From the NCBI GenBank assembly GCA_945906455.1, contig CAMDRB010000005.1:1-39684 (forward strand): DNA of 39,684 bases, given 5' to 3'. Below are positions 28,223 through 36,378 of this stretch, piece by piece. The position numbers and the translations under genes were made by a program. Position 1 is the stretch's first letter, and every line of letters begins with the position of its first letter. Origin of the DNA: Caenispirillum bisanense (GTDB taxonomy: Bacteria; Pseudomonadota; Alphaproteobacteria; Rhodospirillales; Rhodospirillaceae). The notes beneath the pieces were generated by a model. The model saw nothing but the letters and a program-made list of their open reading frames with translations, searched no databases and was not told the origin of the DNA.

Positions 28223-28858
28223 CTATTCTCCACTGTTGTTTTCTGCTTTCGCCGCCGGCGGCTTGGTCAGCCGCGCCACCTTGGTCAGCCGCGCCACCTT
28301 GGTCATGAATTTGTTGTCCTGGCCCGCGACCAGCAGCGGCGCCGCCTCGGCCACGGCTTCGAGCAGCGGCCCGAGCCATACGATGTCGCTTTTGGCGAAG
28401 TTCTCCAGCACATGGCCCTTGACGTTGCCTAGGCCTTCGGGTCGGCCCACGCCCAAACGCACCCGCCAGTAGTCGGCGCCGATGTGGGCATCGATGCTCT
28501 TGATGCCGTTATGGCCGGCACTGCCGCCGCCCTGTTTTACCTTGACCTTGCCCGGGGCCAACTCGATCTCGTCGTAGATGACGACGACGCCTTCGGCCGG
28601 CAGTTTGAAAAAGCGAACCGCTTCACCGACCGCGTCCCCTGAGAGGTTCATATAGGTGCCGGGCTTAAGCGCCAGAACCTTGATGCCGTCAATGATTCCT
28701 TCAGAGCAGACGCCCTGAAAGCGCTTACGCCACGGGGAAAAGCCGAAACGCTCGGCGATGGCGTCGATGGCCAGAAAGCCGATATTGTGGCGGTTGAAGG
28801 CGTATTCCGCGCCGGGATTTCCCAGCCCCACCAGCAAACGCATAGAGGCTAGTCGCAT
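28223..28858 (-). CDS. pth: Peptidyl-tRNA hydrolase
   Basis: 211 residues. [21 protein letters not shown] contains the catalytic histidine, and [36 protein letters not shown] and [11 protein letters not shown] are the other family blocks. It frees tRNA from peptidyl-tRNAs that drop off ribosomes. ATG 28858 is preferred over ATG 28843 because of an upstream GGAAA; a TTG at 28891 is less likely. The C-terminal tail holds a duplicated TKVARL from an 18-bp tandem repeat. It sits in the minus-strand order rplY-pth-ychF. Confidence 0.95.
   Translation of the reverse strand: MRLASMRLLVGLGNPGAEYAFNRHNIGFLAIDAIAERFGFSPWRKRFQGVCSEGIIDGIKVLALKPGTYMNLSGDAVGEAVRFFKLPAEGVVVIYDEIELAPGKVKVKQGGGSAGHNGIKSIDAHIGADYWRVRLGVGRPEGLGNVKGHVLENFAKSDIVWLGPLLEAVAEAAPLLVAGQDNKFMTKVARLTKVARLTKPPAAKAENNSGE
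28263..28305 (-). repeat. 18-bp in-frame tandem repeat in the pth 3' end
   Basis: The 18-bp unit occurs at 28263-28280 and 28281-28298, with seven more bases to 28305, giving about 2.4 copies. On the coding strand it encodes [14 protein letters not shown] in the basic tail of Pth. The copies are identical, which suggests a recent slippage event. Confidence 0.9.
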
Positions 28859-28902
28859 GGCCGGTTTCCGCTCGGCGAATGATGGGCGCAAGGTCCGCCG
28901 CG

Positions 28903-28932
28903 CCGCTTACGCCCTACGCCGGGCGTAAGCGG
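28903..28932. terminator. Perfect 12-bp hairpin between rplY and pth
   Basis: CCGCTTACGCCC (28903-28914) and GGGCGTAAGCGG (28921-28932) are perfect complements around TACGCC. It lies 12 bp beyond the rplY stop. No T-run follows in either direction, so it is not a classic intrinsic terminator. It may stabilise the rplY 3' end, attenuate pth-ychF, or be a small palindromic repeat. Confidence 0.55.
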
Positions 28933-28944
28933 ACGGGAGGGATC

Positions 28945-29751
28945 TTACTTCTTCTTGTCGCCGCCAGCTTTTGGCGGGGCAGCGGCAGCCTTCGGAGCTC
29001 CCGCAGCGCCCTTGGCGCCAGCGGCACCCTTGGCACCAGTGGCGGCAGCGCCCTTTGCGCCGGCACCGGGGGCCGCGGCTCCGGGGGCACCGGCAGCGGG
29101 GGCGCCGGCGGCGGCATCGCCTTCGGCGGCAACGGCGCCCTCGGCGGTCGTCGCGGCGGCGGCAGGTGTTTCTTCTTCCACCGTCATGATCGTCGGCGGC
29201 GCGACCGAGCAAATCGTGAAGTTGCGGGCGATGGTCACCTTTATGCCCTTGGGCAAGGTCACGGCATTAATGTGCACAGAATCGCCGATCTCAAGCCCTG
29301 TTAGATCGACGTCGATATGGTCGGGCAAATCGTCGGGCCGTCCGCGTACTTCAACTTCGTGACGCACGATGTTGAGAACGCCGCCGACTTTAATGCCGGG
29401 GGAGGCGGCTTCGTTATGGAAGCGCACCGGAATCGGCACGCGCACCAAAGTGTCCTTTTCGATCCGCCGGAAATCGGCATGGATCGGCTGGTCGCTGACC
29501 GGATGAAGCTGCACATCCATAGCCATGGTGCGGTGCTTCTTGCCACCGATCTCGACTTCGAAGATGTTGATCTTGAAAGCGGGGTCGTGCATCAGGGACA
29601 CGAGGACGCGTGGTTCGAGGGCGATCAGCGTGGCATCTTGGTTGCCGCCATAAATCACGCCGGGGACGAGACCCCCACGGCGTGTGGCGCGAGCTGCCCC
29701 CTTACCGGCCCGATCGCGCCCCTGTACCTGCAATGTGCTGGTCTTAGGCAT
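28945..29751 (-). CDS. rplY: 50S ribosomal protein L25/general stress protein Ctc
   Basis: 268 residues. The N-terminal L25 5S-rRNA-binding domain (about 1-95) has RATRRGGLVPGVIYGG and HADFRRIEKDTLVRVPIPV, and a CTC-type beta domain runs to about 190 (DHIDVDLTGLEIGDSVHI). The last 75 or so residues are an Ala/Gly/Pro/Lys low-complexity tail with repeated GAKGAA units ending GGDKKK, much longer than usual. AAAGGAGAG gives a strong ribosome-binding site before the ATG, and an inverted repeat lies just upstream. It heads the rplY-pth-ychF run and diverges from the HAD gene. Confidence 0.95.
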   Translation of the reverse strand: MPKTSTLQVQGRDRAGKGAARATRRGGLVPGVIYGGNQDATLIALEPRVLVSLMHDPAFKINIFEVEIGGKKHRTMAMDVQLHPVSDQPIHADFRRIEKDTLVRVPIPVRFHNEAASPGIKVGGVLNIVRHEVEVRGRPDDLPDHIDVDLTGLEIGDSVHINAVTLPKGIKVTIARNFTICSVAPPTIMTVEEETPAAAATTAEGAVAAEGDAAAGAPAAGAPGAAAPGAGAKGAAATGAKGAAGAKGAAGAPKAAAAPPKAGGDKKK

Positions 29752-29774
29752 CGATTCTCTCCTTTAAAGTCAAT

Positions 29775-29808
29775 GGCATATCCCTTACGTCTTGGTCCAG
29801 GATATGCC
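29775..29808 (-). promoter_or_regulatory. Inverted repeat in the rplY mRNA leader
   Basis: GGCATATCC (29775-29783) and GGATATGCC (29800-29808) are perfect complements separated by 16 bp. In the rplY transcript the hairpin would end about 23 nt before the start codon, just 5' of the AAAGGAGAG site. A second stem can form upstream from the two GCCGGC-containing segments near 29806-29834. In E. coli L25 represses its own translation through its leader; a similar role here is an inference. Confidence 0.45.
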
Positions 29809-29969
29809 GGCGCGGCCTCCAGGGGTGCCGGCGCCGAACTCGCCCTACGGCAAGTTGGCGGTCATGTACACGGTTCGCCTCGGTAAAGCAAGTTGGGCAG
29901 AGCAAGCTGGACAAAGGCTTCGCCGGGTGTGATGGCTTCGCCAATATACGACCTTACGTTAGGGGCTTA

Positions 29970-30644
29970 ATGTCTTCTCCGTCCTCCGCCGTCGTCGTCT
30001 TCGACCTGGATCGCACTGTGACCCGGGCCGGGACGTTTACGCCCTTTCTCCTCTATTGCATGCCTCTAGGACTGACACTGGCCGGGCGGATGTTGCGAGG
30101 CTTTCTTGCCGCGATCGCTTATGTCGCGGGCCGCGGGACCCGCAGTTCGTTCAAGGCCCGCTTGCTCGATCTATCGATCGCCGGTGCTTCCCGCGCGCAG
30201 GTGCAGGCGTGGTCGGATGGGTTTGTGAAGCGCTGGGCGCAAACGCATATTCGTCCGGGCGCCTTGGCCACCATCGCGCGCCACCGGGCTGCCGGCGACC
30301 ACTTGATTCTCGCCACCGCCAGCTTTGATTTTTACGCCCAGGTCTTCGCCGAATATCTAGGCCTCAATCATACAATTGCGACGGCGTCGGCCTGGGACGA
30401 CGGCGGACGCCTATGTGCAGCCGTCAGCGGTGAAAACTGCTACGGCGCTGCCAAGCTTGCCGCCGTCCAGACTTACGTCGCCGGACTCCCAGGGACAACG
30501 CGTGTCGTCGCCTATTCCGACCACCCGACCGACCTTGGGTTGTTGCGTTGGGCCGATAAGGGTTTTGCCGTGAATCCAAACGGCGAGCTGCGCCGCCTGG
30601 CGCTGGCGCATAATCTTCCCGTCGTCGATTGGAATAAAGCCTGA
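29970..30644 (+). CDS. HAD-IB family phosphatase (SerB-like)
   Basis: 224 residues. FDLDRTVTRAGTF is HAD motif I (DxDxT), ILATASFDFYAQ motif II, and YSDHPTDLGLLRWADKGFAVNPN the region of motifs III-IV. The cap is a short helical C1 type, as in HAD-IB enzymes related to phosphoserine phosphatase. Substrate unknown; close relatives act on small phosphomonoesters or phospholipid head-group intermediates. TTAGGGG precedes the ATG. It stands alone between divergent rplY and a convergent unknown gene. Confidence 0.88.
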   Translation: MSSPSSAVVVFDLDRTVTRAGTFTPFLLYCMPLGLTLAGRMLRGFLAAIAYVAGRGTRSSFKARLLDLSIAGASRAQVQAWSDGFVKRWAQTHIRPGALATIARHRAAGDHLILATASFDFYAQVFAEYLGLNHTIATASAWDDGGRLCAAVSGENCYGAAKLAAVQTYVAGLPGTTRVVAYSDHPTDLGLLRWADKGFAVNPNGELRRLALAHNLPVVDWNKA

Positions 30645-30665
30645 TCGAGGCGCTGACAAAATTCC

Positions 30666-31460
30666 TTACGGGCGCGTTGCCAGCCGCGTAAACGCCGTGA
30701 TGCTGTCGTCGAGCGAGCGGTGGCCTTTGCTGGTGGTGCGATCGACAACAAAATACGCGATGTGCGGGGTGCTCTGTTTGCGCAAGGTGCCGCATGTCGG
30801 AGGTTGCGTCGGATCAGGCTGGTTCACGGCCACGATGCCGACGCAATCCATGCACCGCTCCCATAAGAATAGATTCGAGAACTGATACTTCGCGACCGGG
30901 TTCGGCGGGGCGATGGGGTGGTTGATGCGTGGTCGATCGCCGCCGAGTGCGGTGAGAATATCCACCGCGCGACTCCCCGCCGCAATCTGTGCGCAGAAAT
31001 CATCGACGAACATATTCATCACGTCCACTTCCATGGCCAGCTTGCCGGCAGTGTCGGCGACGCGTTCGCGATAGTAGGCCGTGGCGCCGGCAAGTTCGGC
31101 AAAGCTCATGTTCGCGCCTTGGGTCACAACGTAATAAGCCGCGTGCGGCCCGTCGGCGTAACGGATGATGCACGGGTACAGGACGAAACGGTTGTACTCT
31201 CCGCAATGCAGGCGGGCGTATTCGGCCACCGAAAGGTCCGCGGGCACCTTGTCGTTCTCGAGCGCGACAATGGTTTGGTCAGAAAAGCCCTTGGGGTAGA
31301 CAAAATCCCTTAGCCGTGCGAGGTCGGCCTGACGGTTGGATGCTGAAAAGTTGCCCCTGTCTGATTCATTTTGGAGGGGGTCGGCGGCCATGCCCGGCAT
31401 GACCGCAAAAGCAAGAAGCAGGCCTAGCGCAATGATTCTCCGCACCATCTCCACCCCCAA
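30666..31460 (-). CDS. Exported protein of unknown function
   Basis: 264 residues. An N-terminal signal peptide (IIALGLLLAFAVMPGMA) suggests export. I do not recognise the family. The mature part has six cysteines (in LHCGEYNRF, LYPCIIRY, DDFCAQI, ERCMDCVG and PTCGTL), which could form disulfides in the periplasm, and the conserved-looking stretches YADGPHAAYYVVTQG and STPHIAYFVVDRTTS. TTG 31460 has GAGGA 7 nt upstream; ATG 31448 is an alternative giving MVRRIIAL. It converges on the HAD gene. The 209 bp upstream contain alternating CG tracts but no clear promoter. Confidence 0.75.
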   Translation of the reverse strand: MGVEMVRRIIALGLLLAFAVMPGMAADPLQNESDRGNFSASNRQADLARLRDFVYPKGFSDQTIVALENDKVPADLSVAEYARLHCGEYNRFVLYPCIIRYADGPHAAYYVVTQGANMSFAELAGATAYYRERVADTAGKLAMEVDVMNMFVDDFCAQIAAGSRAVDILTALGGDRPRINHPIAPPNPVAKYQFSNLFLWERCMDCVGIVAVNQPDPTQPPTCGTLRKQSTPHIAYFVVDRTTSKGHRSLDDSITAFTRLATRP

Positions 31461-31669
31461 GATTTATTCCTCGGGCACGTAGCCGCGCGCGCGGGCCTAA
31501 AGTGGGTTGTCTGCACGAACAGCGATACGCCCAGATTGCACTTTCTCACGCGCGCGGACGGCGCGCACCAAGAAAATGCCGCGTGCGGAGGGCGCGCATA
31601 AGTGGATGTGTCAAAAAGTTAACATGCTGAGATGTTCGATGTCGCATTGCCGGAGGGCTTGGCCAGCGG

Positions 31670-32602
31670 CTATTCGAACAGGGTGGAAACTGAAGCTTCC
31701 TGGCTGATGCGCTTGATGGCTTCGGCGATCAAGGGGGCGATGGAAAGCTGGCGGACATTATCGGCCAGGCGCACGGCCTCGGTGGCCTGAATGCTGTCGG
31801 TGATGACCAGTTCCTTCAGTGGCGATGCCGCCACGCGGCCCACGGCACCGCCGGAGAGGACGCCATGCGTGACATAGGCCGAAACCGACTTCGCGCCCTC
31901 GTTCATCAGCGCCACCGCGGCATTGCACAAGGTGCCGGCGGAATCGACGATGTCATCCACCAGAATGCACGGCCGGTCCTTGATTTCGCCGATGATGTTC
32001 ATGACTTCCGAGACGCCGGCCTTTTCGCGGCGCTTATCGATAATGGCGAGATCGGCATGGATACGTTTGGCGATAGCGCGGGCGCGGACAACGCCGCCGA
32101 CGTCCGGCGAGACGATCACCGGATTCTCGCCCTTAAATTTTTTCTGGATGTCGTCGGTGAAAACCGGCGCGGAATATAGGTTGTCGAGCGGAATATCGAA
32201 GAACCCCTGAATCTGCCCCGAGTGCAGATCCATGCTTAAGACGCGCCCGGCACCCGCCTGGGTAACAAGGTTGGCCACCAGCTTGGCGGTGATCGGCGTG
32301 CGGCCACCAGTTTTCCGGTCCTGGCGGGCATAGCCGTAATAGGGGATCACAGCCGTGACTCGGCGCGCCGAGGCGCGGCGCAGGGCATCGAGCGTGATCA
32401 GCAATTCCATCAGATTGTCGTTGGCGGGATAGGAGGTTGACTGGATGACGAAAACATCCTCGCCGCGCACGTTTTCGTGGATTTCCACGAAGATCTCCAT
32501 ATCGGAAAAGCGTTTGATACTGGCGTTGGTAAGCTGCAGGTGGAGGCAGGCGACGATGGCCTCGGCGAGCGGCCTGTTGCTGTTTCCAGCCAGAATTTTC
32601 AT
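31670..32602 (-). CDS. prs: Ribose-phosphate pyrophosphokinase (PRPP synthetase)
   Basis: 310 residues, class I length. [12 protein letters not shown], the ATP-binding segment [20 protein letters not shown], the flexible-loop region DKRREKAG and the PRPP-binding [10 protein letters not shown] are all present. The enzyme makes PRPP for purine, pyrimidine, His and Trp synthesis. GGAAG stands before the ATG. It is monocistronic as far as seen, with about 200 bp of leader holding a candidate promoter and hairpins (CCGGCG-TTT-CGCCGG near 32631-32645). Confidence 0.98.
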   Translation of the reverse strand: MKILAGNSNRPLAEAIVACLHLQLTNASIKRFSDMEIFVEIHENVRGEDVFVIQSTSYPANDNLMELLITLDALRRASARRVTAVIPYYGYARQDRKTGGRTPITAKLVANLVTQAGAGRVLSMDLHSGQIQGFFDIPLDNLYSAPVFTDDIQKKFKGENPVIVSPDVGGVVRARAIAKRIHADLAIIDKRREKAGVSEVMNIIGEIKDRPCILVDDIVDSAGTLCNAAVALMNEGAKSVSAYVTHGVLSGGAVGRVAASPLKELVITDSIQATEAVRLADNVRQLSIAPLIAEAIKRISQEASVSTLFE

Positions 32603-32708
32603 GGGTTCTTCCGCCGCCCCCGATAGTCCCCCCGGCGTTTCGCCGGCGCCCGGCAGCGCGCCTTTTTTGATGTCGGCTATCGACCGACGGCGCGCTTCAA
32701 GCGGGCGG

Positions 32709-32737
32709 AAAGTATCAATCTGTCATCGGACTGTAAA
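32709..32737 (-). promoter_or_regulatory. Candidate sigma-70-type promoter of prs
   Basis: On the minus strand TTTACA (32732-32737) and TACTTT (32709-32714) are separated by 17 bp. The -35 matches consensus at five of six bases and the -10 at three of six. The start of transcription would leave a leader of about 100 nt before prs. It rests on sequence match only. Confidence 0.35.
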
Positions 32738-32767
32738 CCGGCGATGGAGCGGAATTTCTTGCTCGCT

Positions 32768-32776
32768 TTATCCACA
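32768..32776 (+). promoter_or_regulatory. Consensus DnaA box
   Basis: TTATCCACA matches the DnaA box exactly. It lies in the 204-bp region between prs and the convergently placed lipoprotein gene end, about 31 bp upstream of the candidate prs -35. It could mark DnaA control of prs, tying PRPP supply to replication, or be chance. Confidence 0.4.
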
Positions 32777-32806
32777 GGCGCCGTGGCCCCGGAATATCGT
32801 ATTCGC

Positions 32807-33727
32807 CTAGGGAATCTGGGGCTTCGGACCCGGGGTGGGGGCGTGGCTCGCCAACAGCGTCAAAAGATCGCTGAGGGCGGCATCGGCTACAGCGAAGGCT
32901 GTGGGTCCCCAGGGACCGTCGAGTGCCCCGATGGGAATCGTATTATCCAGCCGCACGGTCCCCAATTCCTTGCCGTCGCGGCCAAGGGCACGCCAGAGGA
33001 TATCAACTCTTTGCATGCTGGCGTCGTAGGCGCTGCTGGTGATCTCGCAGGTGACTATGATGTCGGGGTCAAGATCGTTCCGGCGGACACCGTTGTCGGC
33101 GAGGGACTGCAGGACGGCAAGTCGCAAGGATTCGCGGCCGTCGCCGGGCGCGCCTTCAACGGGCTTAATCGAGACCGTCGGAAACCTTGGTGGCGGGGCG
33201 GCCGCGGCCGTTACGGGTCCCTGTGCGGCTGGTGCTATGCCGTTGACCATATCGCCGATGGCCAACGCGGCCTCGTTTCCCAAGCGGGTGGCGGTGGCTG
33301 GGTCGCCTCGCTCCCAGGTCGCGGCTGGCAGCGTTACGACTTGCCTGTAGGTGCGCACGCTCGGGCCGCGCCGCGAGCGCAAAGTCCAAGTAACGATGAC
33401 CGAAACCTCCTCGGCCGTGGACCCGGCCGGTCGCGCTTCGGCCTCCAATGTGAAGCCAAGACCGAGGTTTGTCGCGACCGCTTCGGCGGGAATCTCGAAG
33501 GACTGCAGCCGTGCCGCGACCGCGGCGCTCATCTGCGTATCCAGCGGTTGCGGTGCACCGCGCACCGGCAGGACGGCGATTCCCACCGCGGTTGGGACGT
33601 CGAGCAGCGGATTGTCGGTGATGACCTTTGATGAGTAGCGGAATGGTTGAGGCACGGCACCGCAGGCGCTGATCAGGATCAGCGCCGCGCCAAGAACCAA
33701 CCAATCTCTTATATTCCTAGAGCGCAC
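32807..33727 (-). CDS. Lipoprotein of unknown function
   Basis: 306 residues from GTG 33727. The signal peptide WLVLGAALILISAC ends in a lipobox with Cys22. The mature protein has two similar-looking parts separated by an Ala/Pro linker near 180: the first has GIAVLPVRGAP and TQMSAAVAARLQ, the second VEGAPGDGRESLRLAVLQSLADNG and PDIIVTCEIT. I do not recognise the family. The GTG start lies 11 bp inside the end of pgeF. An open frame continues upstream over pgeF but lacks any signal peptide, so it is not taken as the start. It is the last gene of the hldD-lgt-midA-pgeF operon. Confidence 0.72.
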   Translation of the reverse strand: MRSRNIRDWLVLGAALILISACGAVPQPFRYSSKVITDNPLLDVPTAVGIAVLPVRGAPQPLDTQMSAAVAARLQSFEIPAEAVATNLGLGFTLEAEARPAGSTAEEVSVIVTWTLRSRRGPSVRTYRQVVTLPAATWERGDPATATRLGNEAALAIGDMVNGIAPAAQGPVTAAAAPPPRFPTVSIKPVEGAPGDGRESLRLAVLQSLADNGVRRNDLDPDIIVTCEITSSAYDASMQRVDILWRALGRDGKELGTVRLDNTIPIGALDGPWGPTAFAVADAALSDLLTLLASHAPTPGPKPQIP

Positions 33728-34529
33728 TTTGAGAGCCAGATTGGCGCGCGAGTACGATCGCCGAGAGCTGCCGACCGTAGTCGGGCTCACGGCGCAGCGC
33801 CGATCGGCGATAGCTGAAGAAGAGGCTGTCGGTCGCGCAGGTGTCGCTGCCTTGGGCGACGACGGTGCCGACGCCGGCGGCGCGCAATGCATCGACCGCG
33901 AAAGCCGCGAGATCGAAGTGCGCATGGCCGCTGTCTTTAACGGGCGTGAAATACCGTTGGTATTTTGGGTCGTGGGCGGTAAAGCGCGCCATGAATTCGG
34001 GCCCGATTTCGTAGGACGCCTGGCCAATGCAGGGGCCCACGGCGGCAACGATGCGGGCGGGGGTCGCGCCCAGTTTCGCCATGGCCGCGACGGTGTTCGC
34101 GATCACGCCGTCGAGGGCGCCGCGCCAGCCGGCATGGGCGGCGCCGATCACGCCCGCGGCTCCGTCGGCGAGCAGGACGGGCGCGCAATCGGCTGTGAGG
34201 ATTCCCAGAGCCACACCGCTCAGGGTCGTGACCAGCGCGTCAGCGACGGGTGCGTCGGACGAGGGCCAAGGCGCCTCGACGTGCACAACGTCGGCGGTAT
34301 GTTGCTGTTTCAGCGTCACCAGCGCCTGGGCGCCCAGCCGTTGCGCCGATGTCTCGCGGTTGCGGGCGACGGCCTCGCGATCATCATTTGAACCCATTGC
34401 GCAATTATTGGATTTGAAAGATCCAGCAGAAACGCCGCCATTGCGCGTAAAGAATCCATGGGCGACGCCGGGGACCGCGCTGAGTACGGCGACGCAAACA
34501 ATGTCGGTGTCTGGCAATATCCGGTTCAT
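33717..34529 (-). CDS. pgeF: Peptidoglycan editing factor PgeF (DUF152/YfiH)
   Basis: 270 residues. The zinc and catalytic residues fit the family: QQHTADVVHV (His), ILTADCAPVLLAD (Cys) and AHAGWRG (His), with GPCIGQASYEIG following. In E. coli the protein removes wrong amino acids from muropeptide precursors; relatives also act as purine nucleoside phosphorylases. It starts 4 bp inside the midA-like gene and its 3' end overlaps the lipoprotein gene by 11 bp. Confidence 0.95.
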   Translation of the reverse strand: MNRILPDTDIVCVAVLSAVPGVAHGFFTRNGGVSAGSFKSNNCAMGSNDDREAVARNRETSAQRLGAQALVTLKQQHTADVVHVEAPWPSSDAPVADALVTTLSGVALGILTADCAPVLLADGAAGVIGAAHAGWRGALDGVIANTVAAMAKLGATPARIVAAVGPCIGQASYEIGPEFMARFTAHDPKYQRYFTPVKDSGHAHFDLAAFAVDALRAAGVGTVVAQGSDTCATDSLFFSYRRSALRREPDYGRQLSAIVLARQSGSQSAL

Positions 34530-35581
34530 CGCCCCGCATCCTGCTGGAAACCGTCGGGCGTGGCCAGCGCGGGATGGCTGATGGCCATGACTTTGAACAA
34601 GGCGCCCATGGCGTCGGGCGCGACCAATCGCCGAACGCCGGATTCGACGGCCCTGGCAATTTCAGGCGCCTTGTCTTTCGCGAGCTGAAGGCCGCGCAGT
34701 TTAATCCCTAGTCGTTCCAACCATATGCCTTGCTCAAGCGGGCCCAAGACGAGGGCGCCTTCTGTCCTCGCTGCCTTGGCGACGGCAGCAAAATCCACAT
34801 GGGCGGTGAGGTCGGCTTCGCCCGGCGTCTCGAGAACCCCGCAGGGCTTGTGTTTCTTCACAGCTTGCAGTGTTTCCCCAACCGCTGTGGCCTTGTGGCC
34901 GTAATCGATGAGCAAGGCCGCGCCCTGGTTTCGGGCCACCCGCGCGGCCACTTGGTATGCGAAGCCGGTTATTGCCGGCGACACCTCGAAGGTCGCGCCA
35001 ATCTTTGCCGCCGGCGCGGGTTGGGGGTCGCCCGGTTTTAGAACGAAAATGAAACGGCCGGCCTGATCCAGGTCCACATAGCGTTCCATCCAACCGGCCG
35101 CGGTTAATTCAAACTGGCGGATGGGAAGGGCGTCGAGAAATTCGTTGGCCACGAGAATCAGCGGACCAGGGGGCACGGCGCTCAGTTCATCGTGCCAGCT
35201 CACACTCTGGTCCTTGAGCAGGTCGCGCTGCTTCGCTCTCAACGTTGGGCTGCGTTCGACCAGGTGTATTTCGGCGGCCGCCGCAAATCCTGGCGCGCGC
35301 GCCGCCGCGCGCAGCAAATCGTTCATCAACGTGCCGCGCCCGGGCCCGCACTCGACCAGCCTGAACGAGGCGGGCGCACCCATGTTCCGCCAGACCACCG
35401 CGCACCACAGACCAATCAACTCTCCGAAGACCTGACTGATTTCGGGCGCGGTGACAAAATCGCCGGCAGCACCAAAGACCTCGCCGCGGGCGTAATAAGC
35501 CTGAGCAACGGCATCCATATAGTCGGCAACGGAGATCGGACCGGCGCTTCGGATCCGACCAGCGAGAGCCGCGCCGATCAT
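34526..35581 (-). CDS. SAM-dependent methyltransferase, MidA/NDUFAF7 family
   Basis: 351 residues. The start region PISVADYMDAVAQAYYARG, the AdoMet-binding VECGPGRGTLMNDLLR and VANEFLDALPIRQF, and LLIDYGH are typical of the MidA/NDUFAF7 (DUF185) family. The mitochondrial member methylates an arginine of a complex I subunit during assembly. A like role in bacterial NDH-1 is plausible but unproven. It overlaps lgt and pgeF by 4 bp each. Confidence 0.93.
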   Translation of the reverse strand: MIGAALAGRIRSAGPISVADYMDAVAQAYYARGEVFGAAGDFVTAPEISQVFGELIGLWCAVVWRNMGAPASFRLVECGPGRGTLMNDLLRAAARAPGFAAAAEIHLVERSPTLRAKQRDLLKDQSVSWHDELSAVPPGPLILVANEFLDALPIRQFELTAAGWMERYVDLDQAGRFIFVLKPGDPQPAPAAKIGATFEVSPAITGFAYQVAARVARNQGAALLIDYGHKATAVGETLQAVKKHKPCGVLETPGEADLTAHVDFAAVAKAARTEGALVLGPLEQGIWLERLGIKLRGLQLAKDKAPEIARAVESGVRRLVAPDAMGALFKVMAISHPALATPDGFQQDAGR

Positions 35582-36378
35582 GCCGCGGGCGCGATCGGTC
35601 GCGCGCGCCAGATGGAATAGATTCCGAACAGCACCATCGGGACCGACAGCGACTGACCCATGGTCGCTCCGCCCATGAGGAAACCCAAATAGGCATCGGG
35701 CTCGCGGTAGAATTCGACGACAATTCGGAACGTGCCATATCCTATCCAGAAGACTCCGGTCAGAATACCGGGCCGATTGCGGATCTTTTCATTGCGCCAC
35801 AGCAGGTACGCGATCACGATTAACGAGCCTTCCAATACCGCTTGATAAAGCTGGCTGGGGTGGCGCGGCTCCGGGCCGGCGCCGGGGAAGACCATGGCCC
35901 AGGGCACATCGGGCGCGACGCGCCCCCAAAGCTCGCCGTTGACGAAATTGGCCAGCCGGCCCAATGCCAGGCCGATCGGCGACGTGCAGGCCGCCAGGTC
36001 GGCGAGGTACCACTTGTCCACTCTGATGTGGCGGGCATAAAGGATTATGGCGAACACGACGCCCAATAGGCCGCCGTGAAATGACATTCCGCCTTCCCAC
36101 GTTTTGAGAATATTCAAGGGCTGATCGAGGTATTCAAGGGGCTTGTAGAACAGCACGTAGCCCAACCGTCCACCCAGGATCACGCCGCCCATAGCCCATA
36201 AAAAGAAATCATCAACCTGCATCGGTGTCATAAGCGCCGGCGGATGCTTGACCATCCAGCGGGCATACCAAAAGGCAGCGAACAACCCCGCGATATAGGC
36301 GAGGGCATACCAGCGGATCGCGAACGGACCGATCTCAAAGATCACCGGATCAATAGCGGGAAATGCGATGGCCAACAT
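35578..36378 (-). CDS. lgt: Prolipoprotein diacylglyceryl transferase
   Basis: 266 residues with seven hydrophobic helices. GMSFHGGLLG, the signature GRLANFVNGELWGR and RHPSQLYQAVLEG are diagnostic. Lgt moves diacylglyceryl from phosphatidylglycerol to the lipobox cysteine of prolipoproteins, such as the one encoded two genes downstream. Its ATG overlaps the hldD stop in TGATG, and its own stop overlaps the midA-like start. Confidence 0.97.
   Translation of the reverse strand: MLAIAFPAIDPVIFEIGPFAIRWYALAYIAGLFAAFWYARWMVKHPPALMTPMQVDDFFLWAMGGVILGGRLGYVLFYKPLEYLDQPLNILKTWEGGMSFHGGLLGVVFAIILYARHIRVDKWYLADLAACTSPIGLALGRLANFVNGELWGRVAPDVPWAMVFPGAGPEPRHPSQLYQAVLEGSLIVIAYLLWRNEKIRNRPGILTGVFWIGYGTFRIVVEFYREPDAYLGFLMGGATMGQSLSVPMVLFGIYSIWRARPIAPAA

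Noticed and set aside
31461-31669. A regulatory or RNA feature in the alternating CG tracts between prs and the exported-protein gene
   Set aside because: The CG-rich tracts and a TTGACA on the minus strand have no matching -10 at proper distance, and the AACAT/ATGTT stem before TTTTT is too weak to call.
33728-34048. N-terminal extension of the lipoprotein gene up to 34048
   Set aside because: The extra 107 codons overlap pgeF in another frame, have shadow-like composition, and would bury the lipoprotein signal peptide inside the protein.
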